From: Novilysobacter_A longmucuonensis
Lineage (GTDB): Bacteria; Pseudomonadota; Gammaproteobacteria; Xanthomonadales; Xanthomonadaceae
Length of the DNA: 64,000 nucleotides
Direction: 5' to 3'
NCBI RefSeq assembly: GCF_046600735.1
Contig: NZ_JBJMAW010000002.1
Coordinates: 310,001 to 374,000, forward strand
This document shows positions 1-7,357 of the stretch, piece after piece (the first letter of the stretch is position 1; each line of letters begins with the position of its first letter). The translations under genes and the position numbers were made by a program. The notes below the pieces were generated by a model. It did not search any database and was not told where the DNA came from. It saw nothing but the letters and a program-made list of their open reading frames with translations.

Positions 1-90
1 CAGGCCGTCGTCGTCGGTGACCAGCAAGCCGCAGGGCGCGTGCTCGTAGAGCGCCTCGGTGCCGCCGGTGTCGTGGTCAGTTGCGCCCAC
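1..90 (-). CDS. PAS-domain protein, N-terminal 30 codons only
   Basis: The minus strand opens with a GTG at 88-90 and stays open to the window edge. The encoded start contains YEHAPCGLLVTDDDGL, the usual opening of a PAS sensor domain. It overlaps the stop codon of the RsbQ-like gene by 14 bases in a different frame, which suggests translational coupling. In Bacillus, rsbQ is followed by rsbP, a PAS-domain phosphatase, so a PAS partner here fits known biology. The output domain (phosphatase, kinase or GGDEF) lies outside the window and cannot be named. Confidence 0.6.
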   Translation of the reverse strand, partial: MGATDHDTGGTEALYEHAPCGLLVTDDDGL

Positions 91-901
91 GCCCGCCGCG
101 CGCCGCCAGCTCGCAGAGGAATTCGTTCATCGCGGCCATGCTTTCGGCCGGCGCGCTCAGGTGCGGGCAATGGCCGACATTGCTGATCACGCGCAAGGTC
201 GCGTCCGGCAGCGTGCGCGCCATGTACTCGCCCACGGCCAGCGGAGCGATGAGGTCGTCGCTGGACTGCAGGACCAGCGCGGGGGCGTGCAGCTTTGGCA
301 GGTCGGCACGGTTGTCGGACAGGAAGGTCACCCGCGCGAAGTGCGTGGCGATCTCCGGGTCGGTGCGGCAGAAGCTGTTGGTGAGCTCCTCGGCCAGCTC
401 GGGCCGGTCAGGCGCGCCCATAATGGTCGGCGCCATGCTGCTGGACCAGCCGAGGTAGTTGCCCTCCATCGTTTCCAGCAGCGAGTTGATATCCTCGCGG
501 CTGAAGCCGCCGACGTAATCCCCGTCATTGATGTAGCAGGGCGACGGCCCCAGCATCACATGCGCCTGGAACAGCTCCGGTGCCTTGATGCCGGCCAGCA
601 TCCCGATGATCGCGCTCACCGAGTGGCCGACCACCACGGCGGGCCCCTCGGCGAACTCGCGCACCACCGCGATCAGGTCATCCGCATGGCCCTGCAGCGT
701 GTCGTACCGATTGCTGTCGTAGGCCGACAGGTCCGAGCGGCCGCTGCCAACCAGGTCGTAGCGAATGGTGCGGTAGCGGTCTTCGTAGGACGGCGCCATC
801 AACCGCCACATGTTCTGGTCGCAGCCGAAGCCATGGGCGAACACCATGCTCGCCGGCCCCCGGCCGGCAACGGTGACGTGATGACGCTCACGCAGGTTCA
901 T
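77..901 (-). CDS. RsbQ/KAI2-like alpha/beta hydrolase
   Basis: A 274-residue cytoplasmic alpha/beta hydrolase. The nucleophile elbow GHSVSA (Ser94), the acid in SSDDLIAP (Asp215/216) and the base in VGHCPH (His244) form the triad. The stretches FAHGFGCDQNMW, YDLVGSGRSD and LGPSPCYIND closely follow Bacillus RsbQ, a hydrolase that binds a small hydrophobic signal and partners with the PAS-containing RsbP. The ATG at 899-901 was chosen because family proteins start at this point; an upstream in-frame extension has no hydrolase similarity. The ligand is unknown. The overlapping downstream PAS gene argues for a signal-binding role rather than general metabolism. Confidence 0.85.
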   Translation of the reverse strand: MNLRERHHVTVAGRGPASMVFAHGFGCDQNMWRLMAPSYEDRYRTIRYDLVGSGRSDLSAYDSNRYDTLQGHADDLIAVVREFAEGPAVVVGHSVSAIIGMLAGIKAPELFQAHVMLGPSPCYINDGDYVGGFSREDINSLLETMEGNYLGWSSSMAPTIMGAPDRPELAEELTNSFCRTDPEIATHFARVTFLSDNRADLPKLHAPALVLQSSDDLIAPLAVGEYMARTLPDATLRVISNVGHCPHLSAPAESMAAMNEFLCELAARGGRGRN

Positions 902-1075
902 GGGCACGGGTCCCGGTCCCGGTAAAAGGCCGACAAGGATCGCATATCGCCTCGTGTGGGCAACGTGGACGGGAATCCGGCGAGAGCGTGCCCGCCCGCT
1001 GGCATACTGTGGTGCACGGTGTCGCACCACGCGCCCGCCAGACACCCGTGCTGCCCAAAAGGGGGAACCGTCGCC

Positions 1076-1463
1076 ATGGTCGCTGACCTGTCGGTTTCAT
1101 CGCCGCAAACAACGCGCTGATCGTTGACGAGTGCGAAGCGTTCGCGCGGACCCTGGGGCCCGCTGCCGAGGACATGGACCGGGACGCCCTGCGTGACCAC
1201 ATCGACCAGATCCTCGTCACCATCGCGGCGGACATGAAGGTGCCGCAGACAGAGCGGGAACGGTCGGAAAAACCCAAGGGGCACGCGCCGGTGACGGCAG
1301 GCGGGCCGGACCCGGCCGCGGAGACGCACGGCACGTTGGCGCGGCCAGTGGCTTCGACATCAACCAGACCGCGGCGGAGTACCGGGCATTGCGTGCGTCG
1401 GTGATCCGGTTATGGCTCGAGACCTCGCCGACGCTAGGGCCGCGCCAGGGGGAAGACCTGACG
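1076..1463 (+). pseudogene. sensor histidine kinase N-terminus (RsbRD-like), frameshifted and truncated
   Basis: A purine-rich ribosome site (GGGGGAA) precedes ATG 1076. Three reading frames are needed to recover one protein: MVADLS in frame 2, FIAANNALIVDE onward in frame 1 from 1096, then ASGFDINQTAAEYRALRASV in frame 3 from about 1344, ending near SPTLGPRQGEDLTRC. These segments match the N-terminal helical domain of histidine kinases that begin with an RsbRD-like module and continue into a HATPase. The kinase core is absent. One indel lies near 1092 and another near 1335-1343. At about 1463 the similarity stops where a PfpI-like gene begins on the other strand. Confidence 0.65.
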
Positions 1464-1577
1464 CGCTGTGGTCGCGCCGGCCTGCTCCACCGCTTGTTTC
1501 GGCTCGGTCAGTTCGACCTGTTCGACGCCATCGGTGGCGAGGATGGCGATGGTCTTGTTTTGAAGCGCACTGCTCAT
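1463..1577 (-). pseudogene. PfpI/DJ-1 family protease-like gene, N-terminal 38 codons
   Basis: From ATG at 1575-1577 the minus strand encodes MSSALQNKTIAILATDGVEQ followed by VELTEPKQAVEQAGA, the conserved beginning of PfpI/YhbO-type class I glutamine-amidotransferase-like proteins. After about 38 codons the match ends abruptly at the boundary with the truncated kinase gene. The nucleophile-elbow Cys and everything after it are gone. The fragment cannot be functional. Confidence 0.7.
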
Positions 1578-1732
1578 GGGACCTCTTGCAAAATCGGGAC
1601 GCGGCAAGGTGCCGCAGCACGCAGGATGCATCCGGCTGCATGGGCGCGACGTGACCATGCAGCCGGGCAGGATCACACTCCGAACAGTGGATCGGCCGTG
1701 GGCGACCCCACGACGCTCAGGGTTGAATAACC

Positions 1733-1915
1733 CTACCGCGGACCCCTGTCGCGCAACGCCAGCCGTTCCGGCGCCAGCGCGCCGCTGATGTAGGCAAGCT
1801 CGACCATCTCCTCGAAGAAGTCGATCTTGGCGTCCGCGCTCAGGTTGACCCACGCCATCAACTGGGCGCGCTCGGCGTCCTCGAAGCTGAAGTCCAGCGG
1901 GTGGCAGGGACTCAT
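1733..1915 (-). CDS. small acidic protein coupled to nucleotidyltransferase gene
   Basis: A 60-residue protein containing FSFEDAERAQLMAWVNLSAD and ending in ERLALRDRGPR. Its ATG overlaps the TGA of the upstream nucleotidyltransferase gene (TCAT at 1912-1915 on the plus strand), so the two are very probably co-translated. It is predicted helical and acidic in its first half. I do not recognise a family. Its position makes it a candidate partner or antitoxin of the nucleotidyltransferase, which is inference only. No gene follows it for about 150 bases. Confidence 0.55.
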   Translation of the reverse strand: MSPCHPLDFSFEDAERAQLMAWVNLSADAKIDFFEEMVELAYISGALAPERLALRDRGPR

Positions 1916-2421
1916 CGGACGCTTCCCTCCCCGGCATCGTGTATCTGCTGAAGCTTGTCGATGTCCTCCAGGTCGCGCGGACGCCCTGCGCGACGCTTCA
2001 TCTCGATCAGGTGCTGGATGGAAGCGATCCGGACCTTCAAGCTGTCCATGTCCTTGATTACCGATTCCGCCATCAGGTCATCAAACCCGATGGGTTCGTC
2101 GATGAACACGTCCAGCGAACGCAACGGGTTGGCCGGGTCCCACAACGGGAATACCAGCATGTTGCGGTTGCGCAGCCAGTCGCTGCGTTTGTCGGCGTCG
2201 GCGAAGTCATCAAGCGCCACCGGCAAGCGTGGCTGCAGGCCGATTGACGCAAGCGACCGCATGCCGCGGCGGGCGTTGTCCAGCGAGAAACCGATCGCGA
2301 GGTCGAGGTTGGCCGTGGCGCGCAGATAGCCGTGCAGGATGACCGCCAGTCCGCCGACAACGACGTAGTCGACCTGCGCATCGTTGAGGAGGGCGAATAT
2401 CTCGCGGACGTTGAAGGCCAT
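1912..2421 (-). CDS. AbiEii/MNT-like nucleotidyltransferase fold protein
   Basis: A 169-residue protein. The N-terminal signature VDYVVVGGLAVILHGYLRAT followed by ANLDLAIGF is that of the minimal nucleotidyltransferase fold found in AbiEii-type toxins and MNT proteins. In the usual D-x-D metal motif the first Asp appears to be Asn here (NLD), so activity is uncertain. The C-terminal LIEMKRRAGRPRDLEDIDKL resembles the end of that family. The start at 2419-2421 was chosen at the first Met before the conserved region. It is coupled to a 60-codon gene by a four-base overlap. Confidence 0.7.
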   Translation of the reverse strand: MAFNVREIFALLNDAQVDYVVVGGLAVILHGYLRATANLDLAIGFSLDNARRGMRSLASIGLQPRLPVALDDFADADKRSDWLRNRNMLVFPLWDPANPLRSLDVFIDEPIGFDDLMAESVIKDMDSLKVRIASIQHLIEMKRRAGRPRDLEDIDKLQQIHDAGEGSVR

Positions 2422-2494
2422 GGGCGGGAGTGTGCCTTTTTGGCTGCCGCATGTCGCGGCGGGAGCGGCTGGAAGAAGCTGCGCGCGAATCGGG

Positions 2495-2941
2495 CTATGT
2501 CTCTCGCGCGGGGAACAGCGCCGGCTCCGCTTCGCGCATGAAGATGCCCGACGTGACCGGCCCGACGCCCTTGAACGCGAGCAAGCGGCGCTCGAAGTCG
2601 TCGCGGGTCTCCGCCGCTTCGGCGATGCCACCGATGCGCCCGCCGTACTCGTCCATCAGGGTTCGACACAGCAGCGACAGCCGGGTCGCGGTGGACTCGT
2701 CATACCGGCGGTACCCGCCCTCGCCCAGCATCCGCACCAACTGGGCGTGAGTGAAGCTGCACAGTTTCCGCGGCGTATCGCAGCCATGCACCTCCACGAG
2801 CACGCGCCAGGTCGCGGCGGCGACCTCCTGCGAGATGTGGTTGCCGAACAGGAAGCTGGCAAGAAACCACTTGAACAGCGATGACTCGTCCCCCGGGAGG
2901 ACCTCGAATCCGAGGTCACGTGGCAACAGTTGGCGACGCAT
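2495..2941 (-). CDS. HhH-GPD (endonuclease III-like) protein
   Basis: A 148-residue protein with the segment FKGVGPVTSGIFMREAE near the C-terminus, a helix-hairpin-helix G-V-G-P element as in base-excision DNA glycosylases. Upstream helices (KWFLASFLFGNHISQEVAAA, MLGEGGYRRYDES) fit the first half of an HhH-GPD fold. It is shorter than endonuclease III (about 210 residues) and I see no iron-sulphur cysteine cluster. It could be a single-domain glycosylase relative or a non-catalytic DNA-binding protein. The ATG at 2939-2941 opens exactly at the conserved start. Confidence 0.65.
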   Translation of the reverse strand: MRRQLLPRDLGFEVLPGDESSLFKWFLASFLFGNHISQEVAAATWRVLVEVHGCDTPRKLCSFTHAQLVRMLGEGGYRRYDESTATRLSLLCRTLMDEYGGRIGGIAEAAETRDDFERRLLAFKGVGPVTSGIFMREAEPALFPARET

Positions 2942-2972
2942 ACGCGCCCTCCTGGCTAGGCGAGCGGGGGCG

Positions 2973-3344
2973 CTACTGCACAAGCTCCAGACGATGGGCC
3001 GCGTCCTCGCACACCACCAGCCCGCCCTCGCCCGCTGCGGCACCCACCGCCTGCACGCGCATGCCGACGGCCAGCGACTGCACGTCCACCGGCGGCGCAT
3101 TGCACAGGTTCCAACGGGCCGGGAGTTGCACCTGCACAGCGCCGCGCCCGTCCGCGTCCACCTGCACGGTGGCGTTGCCGTCGTAGCTCCACGGCTGCAG
3201 GTCGATGGCGGTGATGGTGCCTTCGATGCGTAGCGGGCCATTCGCCGTCTCGGCAACGTCGGGCGTGGTGGTGGTGCAGGACGCGGTGGCCAGCGCCACG
3301 GCGAGCGCAAACGTGAGCGGAAGGACGGGGGCGATGCGGGTCAT
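2973..3344 (-). CDS. putative lipoprotein
   Basis: A 123-residue protein with a hydrophobic signal segment (VLPLTFALAVALATASC) ending in a weak lipobox, followed by a TTTTPD linker and a compact beta-rich domain containing IEGTITAIDLQPWSYDGNA. It is probably exported and lipid-anchored at Cys30. The function is unknown; the IEGTITAID opening is reminiscent of small beta-barrel periplasmic domains but no family is recognised. The start at MTRIAPV was preferred because it places the charged residues directly before the signal core. Confidence 0.6.
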   Translation of the reverse strand: MTRIAPVLPLTFALAVALATASCTTTTPDVAETANGPLRIEGTITAIDLQPWSYDGNATVQVDADGRGAVQVQLPARWNLCNAPPVDVQSLAVGMRVQAVGAAAGEGGLVVCEDAAHRLELVQ

Positions 3345-3474
3345 CGGGGGGTCTCGCTGCGGTTGGGTCAATAGAGAGTAGAGCCTCGCCCGTGAGCGTT
3401 GGGACCCCGGCGATGAAATCCCTCACATCTCCGGCGTCGAGTCCTCGATCCGACTATGACCCCTGTTCTACCGT

Positions 3475-3753
3475 TCAATCGCGCCTGAGAAGGCGCGCTG
3501 CGTCAGCCGCGGCCTGCAGGACGCGCACGTACGCCATACGGGCTTTCGGGACCTGAGCTGCAGCGCTCTCCAGCCCATCGACATATGCCGCCATCAACAC
3601 CGGAGCGTTGTGCTGATTGCCCAGCTCGCCCATCGACCTGGCCACGGCATCGCGCAGATGCCAATCCACGTTGACGCCCTTCTCGGCTTCATTGGCGAGG
3701 TCAACGACGCGCAACAGATGCGGCGTCACGAGACCGACGACGGTGGCTCTCAT
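3475..3753 (-). CDS. small helical protein of unknown function
   Basis: A 92-residue, largely helical protein beginning MRATVVGLVTPHLLRVV and ending AAADAARLLRRD. No motif or signal peptide is visible. The reading frame is open further upstream, but that extension runs into the left end of a RAYT element at 3805 and is not native coding sequence. The element therefore sits about 50 bases before this start codon and may have replaced its promoter. Confidence 0.45.
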   Translation of the reverse strand: MRATVVGLVTPHLLRVVDLANEAEKGVNVDWHLRDAVARSMGELGNQHNAPVLMAAYVDGLESAAAQVPKARMAYVRVLQAAADAARLLRRD

Positions 3754-3804
3754 CCCTTCACAACCCTGCTTTCGGAAGGACGCAAGACTAACGCGGCGGA
3801 CCTT

Positions 3805-4349
3805 AACGAGGTCAGGTTCACTTCGCACTTCTGACCTGCGAGCCCGGCCATTTCTGACAAAGTTTGCAGACCACCGCCCGTTCCGCGGCGCCGCCTGGTC
3901 GCCGAAGCTGCGCGAATGGCTCGCCAACCACGTCTCGACCTACCCGGCATCCCGCAGCACATCGTGCAGCGCGGCAACAACCGTCTCCCCTGCTTCCTCG
4001 ATGACGCCGATCGCGCCCGCTACCGTCACCTGTTGCGTGAGGCGCTGCTCGCCACAGACTGCCGGCTGCACGCCTACGTACTGATGGACAACCACGTCCA
4101 CCTGCTGGTCACCCCTCCCGAGGCCGGCGCGACCGGCCGACTGATGCAGAAGTTGGGCCGCCAGCTCGCCGCCATCCGCGCATACCTGCAGCAACAGCGC
4201 GCGTACGGACGCGACACCTTCCAGGCGATGGTCAAAGCCAAGACCGCCCGCTTCGCCGGGGTACGACCAGCACATCGGCCACCCCACACGCGCATTGAAC
4301 TTGAGTAAGTGAACCTGACCCCGTTAAGTTGCCACCCCGTTAAGTTGCC
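3805..4349 (+). mobile_element. RAYT/REP element 1, internally deleted copy
   Basis: Bounded on the left by AACGAGGTCAGGTTCACTT (3805-3823) and on the right by AAGTGAACCTGACCCCGTT (4307-4325), which are inverted repeats with one mismatch. Between them is a transposase-like frame (3916-4308) lacking its middle. After the right terminus a 16-base partial copy of the terminus plus its flank follows at 4334-4349. Most of the left flank (3812-3930) is almost identical to that of the full-length copy at 8706-8825. Confidence 0.75.
3916..4308 (+). pseudogene. REP-associated tyrosine transposase, internal deletion
   Basis: Open for 130 codons. The first 83 match the full-length copy at 8809-9510, including the HUH motif in MDNHVHLLVTP. 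The sequence then jumps from KLGRQ directly to LAAIRAYLQQQRAYGRD, removing about 100 codons. The catalytic Tyr (Tyr84 in the full copy) is the first residue lost, so this product cannot cleave DNA, although it might still bind it. The reading frame is preserved across the deletion. Confidence 0.8.
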
Positions 4350-4375
4350 CAGGCGAACACCAGCGGCTTGGCCAA

Positions 4376-5056
4376 TCAGAATCCGGTCGCCGCAATTTCG
4401 TCGCAGCTCATCCGCAGGAACTTGGCTGCGTATTCGATGCGGTCGCCCAATTCGGTGTCGCCGGGGACGAACGACAGGATGTTGGTCGCGAACTTCTGTC
4501 CGGGGACGGAGATGTCGATCCGTGAGCCGTCATTGCTGCGGGCCACCTTGGCCTGGCGCCAGTCGATGGCGTGCTCGCCGGCGAAGGCCGAGAAGCCTTC
4601 GCTGTAGTTCCAGGTCTCCATCCGCATGACCGACACGGACACCCCGAAGCCGGGCTCCTCCCAACTGCTGGGCTTCATCTCGAAAAGGTTGGCCGGCCCC
4701 TGCACGCCGGTAATGCGGGTGCTGCAGGCATCCGGCGCGCCCTGAAGGTCGCCCGATGCGAGCCCCGCCACCACCATCTCGCCGAGGCTGCGCTCGATGG
4801 GGTTGCTTGATGCCTCTTCCTTCGCCGACAACCAGATCCGCGTCGTCTTGACCTCGTAGGTGCCGGTGACATGGTTGGCGCGGCCCTGCGGGTCGATAAA
4901 CGTCGCACGGGCCAATCCGCGCTGCGCCATTGCCGCCAGGAACGCCTGCGCGCCCTCGGCCGTCTGCCCCGCTTGCGCGGCCGCGGCCATGGGAAGGGCC
5001 ATCAGGCACGCCCCCGCCAGCAACGCCCAGCCCATCGATGCAATCGCCTTTGTCAT
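4376..5056 (-). CDS. secreted protein of unknown function
   Basis: A 226-residue protein with a clear Sec signal (ASMGWALLAGACLMALPMAA, cleavage likely after AAAAQA). The mature part contains QAFLAAMAQRGLARATFIDP, a GTYEVKTTRIW segment and a C-terminal FLRMSCDEIAATGF. Two cysteines (in PDACSTRI and MSCDE) could form a disulphide in the periplasm. I do not recognise the family. It lies just upstream on the same strand of element 1's right end and is 30 bases downstream of the large cysteine-module gene, so both may be one transcription unit. Confidence 0.6.
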   Translation of the reverse strand: MTKAIASMGWALLAGACLMALPMAAAAQAGQTAEGAQAFLAAMAQRGLARATFIDPQGRANHVTGTYEVKTTRIWLSAKEEASSNPIERSLGEMVVAGLASGDLQGAPDACSTRITGVQGPANLFEMKPSSWEEPGFGVSVSVMRMETWNYSEGFSAFAGEHAIDWRQAKVARSNDGSRIDISVPGQKFATNILSFVPGDTELGDRIEYAAKFLRMSCDEIAATGF

Positions 5057-5086
5057 GCCTGTTCCCCCTTGTTCAGATGCACCACG

Positions 5087-6655
5087 TCAGCCGCCGGGCG
5101 GCGATGCCAGTGGTTGATCGGTCCCGGTGCTGCGCACCGACATGAATGTCTCGCCGGTCGATGCGCAGACCGCATAGCTCCAGTCGCTGCCCGGCTGAAT
5201 GCCCCAACTCGCACCACAATCCCAGCCGCGGACGGTCATGTGGCAGACGCGCGCATCCACCGGCTGCGCACACTGGTTGCTGATGGTCGCCGCAAAGCCC
5301 TTGCCGCACGCGCGATTGGGGGACGTGCGCGGCGGCGTCACGCAGGTGTTGGGATCGGTCAACGTGGACGCACGGCCCGCCGACCCCGCCGCGACCGGAT
5401 CCGGCGCCTCGCGCTCGGCCGCACGGAGGTTGGCTGACCGAAGCTCGGCCATGCGCTGCGCCTGTGCCGCGCGCTGCGCCTCGGCCGCGCGTTGTTCCGC
5501 GACACGCGCCTGGCGGGCCAGCTCCTCGCGCTCGCGGACGTCCCGCGCGTAAGCGGCATCCGCTGCACGCGCCTGTGCGTCGAGGCGCGCTTGTTCGGCC
5601 TGCTTCTGCGCATACAGTGCGGCGCCTTGCGCGATCCCGCGGTCGATGCCGCTCTGGAGCGTGTCGCGCATCCGAAGGTTGTCCGCATTGACCTGGTTGA
5701 AGCCGCGCTCGAAGGCATTGAGGACGTTCCCCCAGTTGGCGGCACTCTCGGCCTGTTCGGCTTCGTATTCGGCCTCTTCCTGCGCCGCGTCTAGCCGGTC
5801 CTGTTCCATCTGCCACGCGATTTTCCGACGCTGCGCTTCGGCCGCCTGCTGCTCGCGCCGGAGGTTCTGCATGCGCCGCACCTTGTCCGTGTCCATGCGC
5901 GAACGCAGGAGAGCCAAATCCGCCTCGGACAGTTGCCGCGGCCCCTGCTTGGGTGCGCCAGGCGCTGCGGCGACCGGTTCAGGAGCAGGCGCCCGGGACT
6001 CGCTGGCGGGTTCCGCGGCTGCCACCGTTGCGACGGCCGGCTGAGGCGCTAGCGGGTCCGCTGCGCCTTGCACGTCGTCCGTTTCCGCCTTGCCGGTGCC
6101 AGGTTCATCCGGCGCCTGCGTACCGGTAGCGCTGGCCACAGCCACGGCGTCTTCGACATCGCCTTCCAGGATGAAGTGGTTGTACTCATCGGCGGGCTTC
6201 ACCGACGCAATGCGGGCACCGTCCAGTTTCACCCGGCGCACCTCCCAAGCACCGTCGTCGGACAGTCCCGCCAGGTACGGCAGTTTCAGCAGCCCCTTGC
6301 CGATAAACAGCACCGTGCCGTCGGGCTGCACCGTGCCGTTCCAGACCTTGTTGCCCAATGCCGACGACTGCAACACCAGCGTTCCGCGCTCGGCGCCCAG
6401 GGTGATGGCCATCATGTGCGCGATGCGGGAGCCATCGGGCTGCCAATACTCCTCGATCAGCTCGTGTCCGGGCTTCTCCCAACGCCAACGCAACTGGTAG
6501 GTGCTCTCACTTGGCCGGGTAGTTTTTCCCGCCACCGTTGCGTAATCGCCCCAGGACTCCCGCGACACAGGGGAGTCGTCCGCCACCGCCCCGAAATTCC
6601 ACGCCACAAACACGACAAGTACGAGCCACGCTCGCCACGATGCACGCCTCAACAT
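5087..6655 (-). CDS. secreted coiled-coil protein with six-cysteine C-terminal module
   Basis: A 522-residue exported protein. The start at 6653-6655 has a good ribosome site (GGGGGAG nine bases upstream); a GTG seven codons earlier is less likely. After a signal segment (WLVLVVFVAWNFGAVA) comes a beta-rich domain (residues about 30-165), a Pro/Ala-rich linker, a long Gln/Glu/Arg/Ala-rich coiled coil (about 245-415), and a terminal module of about 80 residues with six cysteines (CVTPP, CGKGF, CAQPVDARVC, WDCGASWG, YAVCASTG). The same module ends the protein encoded at 11837-13315. Likely periplasmic or surface located; function unknown. Confidence 0.7.
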   Translation of the reverse strand: MLRRASWRAWLVLVVFVAWNFGAVADDSPVSRESWGDYATVAGKTTRPSESTYQLRWRWEKPGHELIEEYWQPDGSRIAHMMAITLGAERGTLVLQSSALGNKVWNGTVQPDGTVLFIGKGLLKLPYLAGLSDDGAWEVRRVKLDGARIASVKPADEYNHFILEGDVEDAVAVASATGTQAPDEPGTGKAETDDVQGAADPLAPQPAVATVAAAEPASESRAPAPEPVAAAPGAPKQGPRQLSEADLALLRSRMDTDKVRRMQNLRREQQAAEAQRRKIAWQMEQDRLDAAQEEAEYEAEQAESAANWGNVLNAFERGFNQVNADNLRMRDTLQSGIDRGIAQGAALYAQKQAEQARLDAQARAADAAYARDVREREELARQARVAEQRAAEAQRAAQAQRMAELRSANLRAAEREAPDPVAAGSAGRASTLTDPNTCVTPPRTSPNRACGKGFAATISNQCAQPVDARVCHMTVRGWDCGASWGIQPGSDWSYAVCASTGETFMSVRSTGTDQPLASPPGG

Positions 6656-6756
6656 TCCGCTTGCTCCCCCGGCCACAACCGGCCCCCAAGGCTATTTTTA
6701 ATCGGCACCGCAGGCGGTGCAAGCAAGGGGTGAGGGTCGGCCGGCACCGAAGCCGC

Positions 6757-6924
6757 GAAGTCCGGAACCTGGCCGACGAGGCCGCCGACCTCGCGCGCGG
6801 CGTCCGGGACCTCACGGTCGAGGTTCCGGATCTCGTCAGTGAGGTTGCTGACCACGACCCTGAGGTCCGGGACATCGACGACGAAGTCCGGCACCTCGCG
6901 CAAGAGGTCAGCAACCTCGTCAAT
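6757..6924 (+). repeat. eight tandem 21-bp units encoding heptads
   Basis: Eight consecutive 21-base units of the general form GAGGTCCGGGACCTCGACGA. Read on the plus strand from a GTG at 6730 they give a 65-residue product ending EVSNLVN-TGA, with heptads such as EVRNLAD, EVPDLVS, EVRDIDD and EVRHLAQ, an ideal short coiled coil. The minus strand (ATG at 6903) is also open through the repeat with an equally regular pattern, so the coding strand is uncertain. The array stops at the TGA immediately before the left end of RAYT element 2. Confidence 0.7.
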
Positions 6925-6927
6925 TGA

Positions 6928-7352
6928 CCTTAACGGGGTACTTCTGACCCGCGAGCGCGGCCATTTCTGCGGTCATGCGGGCGCGCACGGAATTGAGGTC
7001 GCCAGCTGCGCAGCGCTGTGCGGCCTGCGCGATGACCCGCTGCTGACTCTGCACCCCACCCAGGGCGCGCTGGGCGCCACCGACAAGGAACGAGGCGGCG
7101 CTTACCGTGGCCTCCTCGCCGAAACCATCAGCGACGGGGACCTCGCCGCCATCCGCGCATACCTGCAGCAACAGCGCGCGTACGGACGCGACGCCTTCCA
7201 GGCGATGGTCCAAGCCAAGACGGCCCGCTTCGCCGGGGTACGGCCAGCACATCGGCCGCCCCACACGCGCATTGAACTTGAGTAAGTGAACCTGACCCCG
7301 TTCTTAGTAAATGAACCTGACCCCGTTCTTAACCCCGTTCTTACCGTTCTTA
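6928..7352 (+). mobile_element. RAYT/REP element 2, rearranged fragment with four nested right ends
   Basis: The right two-thirds (about 7007-7285) is the C-terminal third of the same transposase family (from SCAALCGLRDDPLLTLHPT to RPPHTRIELE, stop TAA 7283-7285). To its left, about 6972-7004 is an inverted copy of transposase codons DLNPVRARMT (compare 9172-9203). The right terminus AAGTGAACCTGACCCCGTT (7284-7302) is followed by three further, progressively shorter copies at 7307-7331, 7332-7343 and 7344-7352, all ending in CCGTTCTTA. No intact transposase is encoded. Confidence 0.7.
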
Positions 7353-7357
7353 GCCCC

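Noticed and set aside
1012..1030. Hairpin GGTGC-GCACC as a terminator
   Set aside because: Short stem, no T-run, and it lies upstream of genes on both sides.
888..1334. 148-codon minus-strand open frame
   Set aside because: It is antisense to the kinase remnant; the plus strand has family similarity and the minus does not.
6757..6924. Possible CRISPR array
   Set aside because: Units are contiguous 21-base degenerate repeats without spacers and encode heptads.
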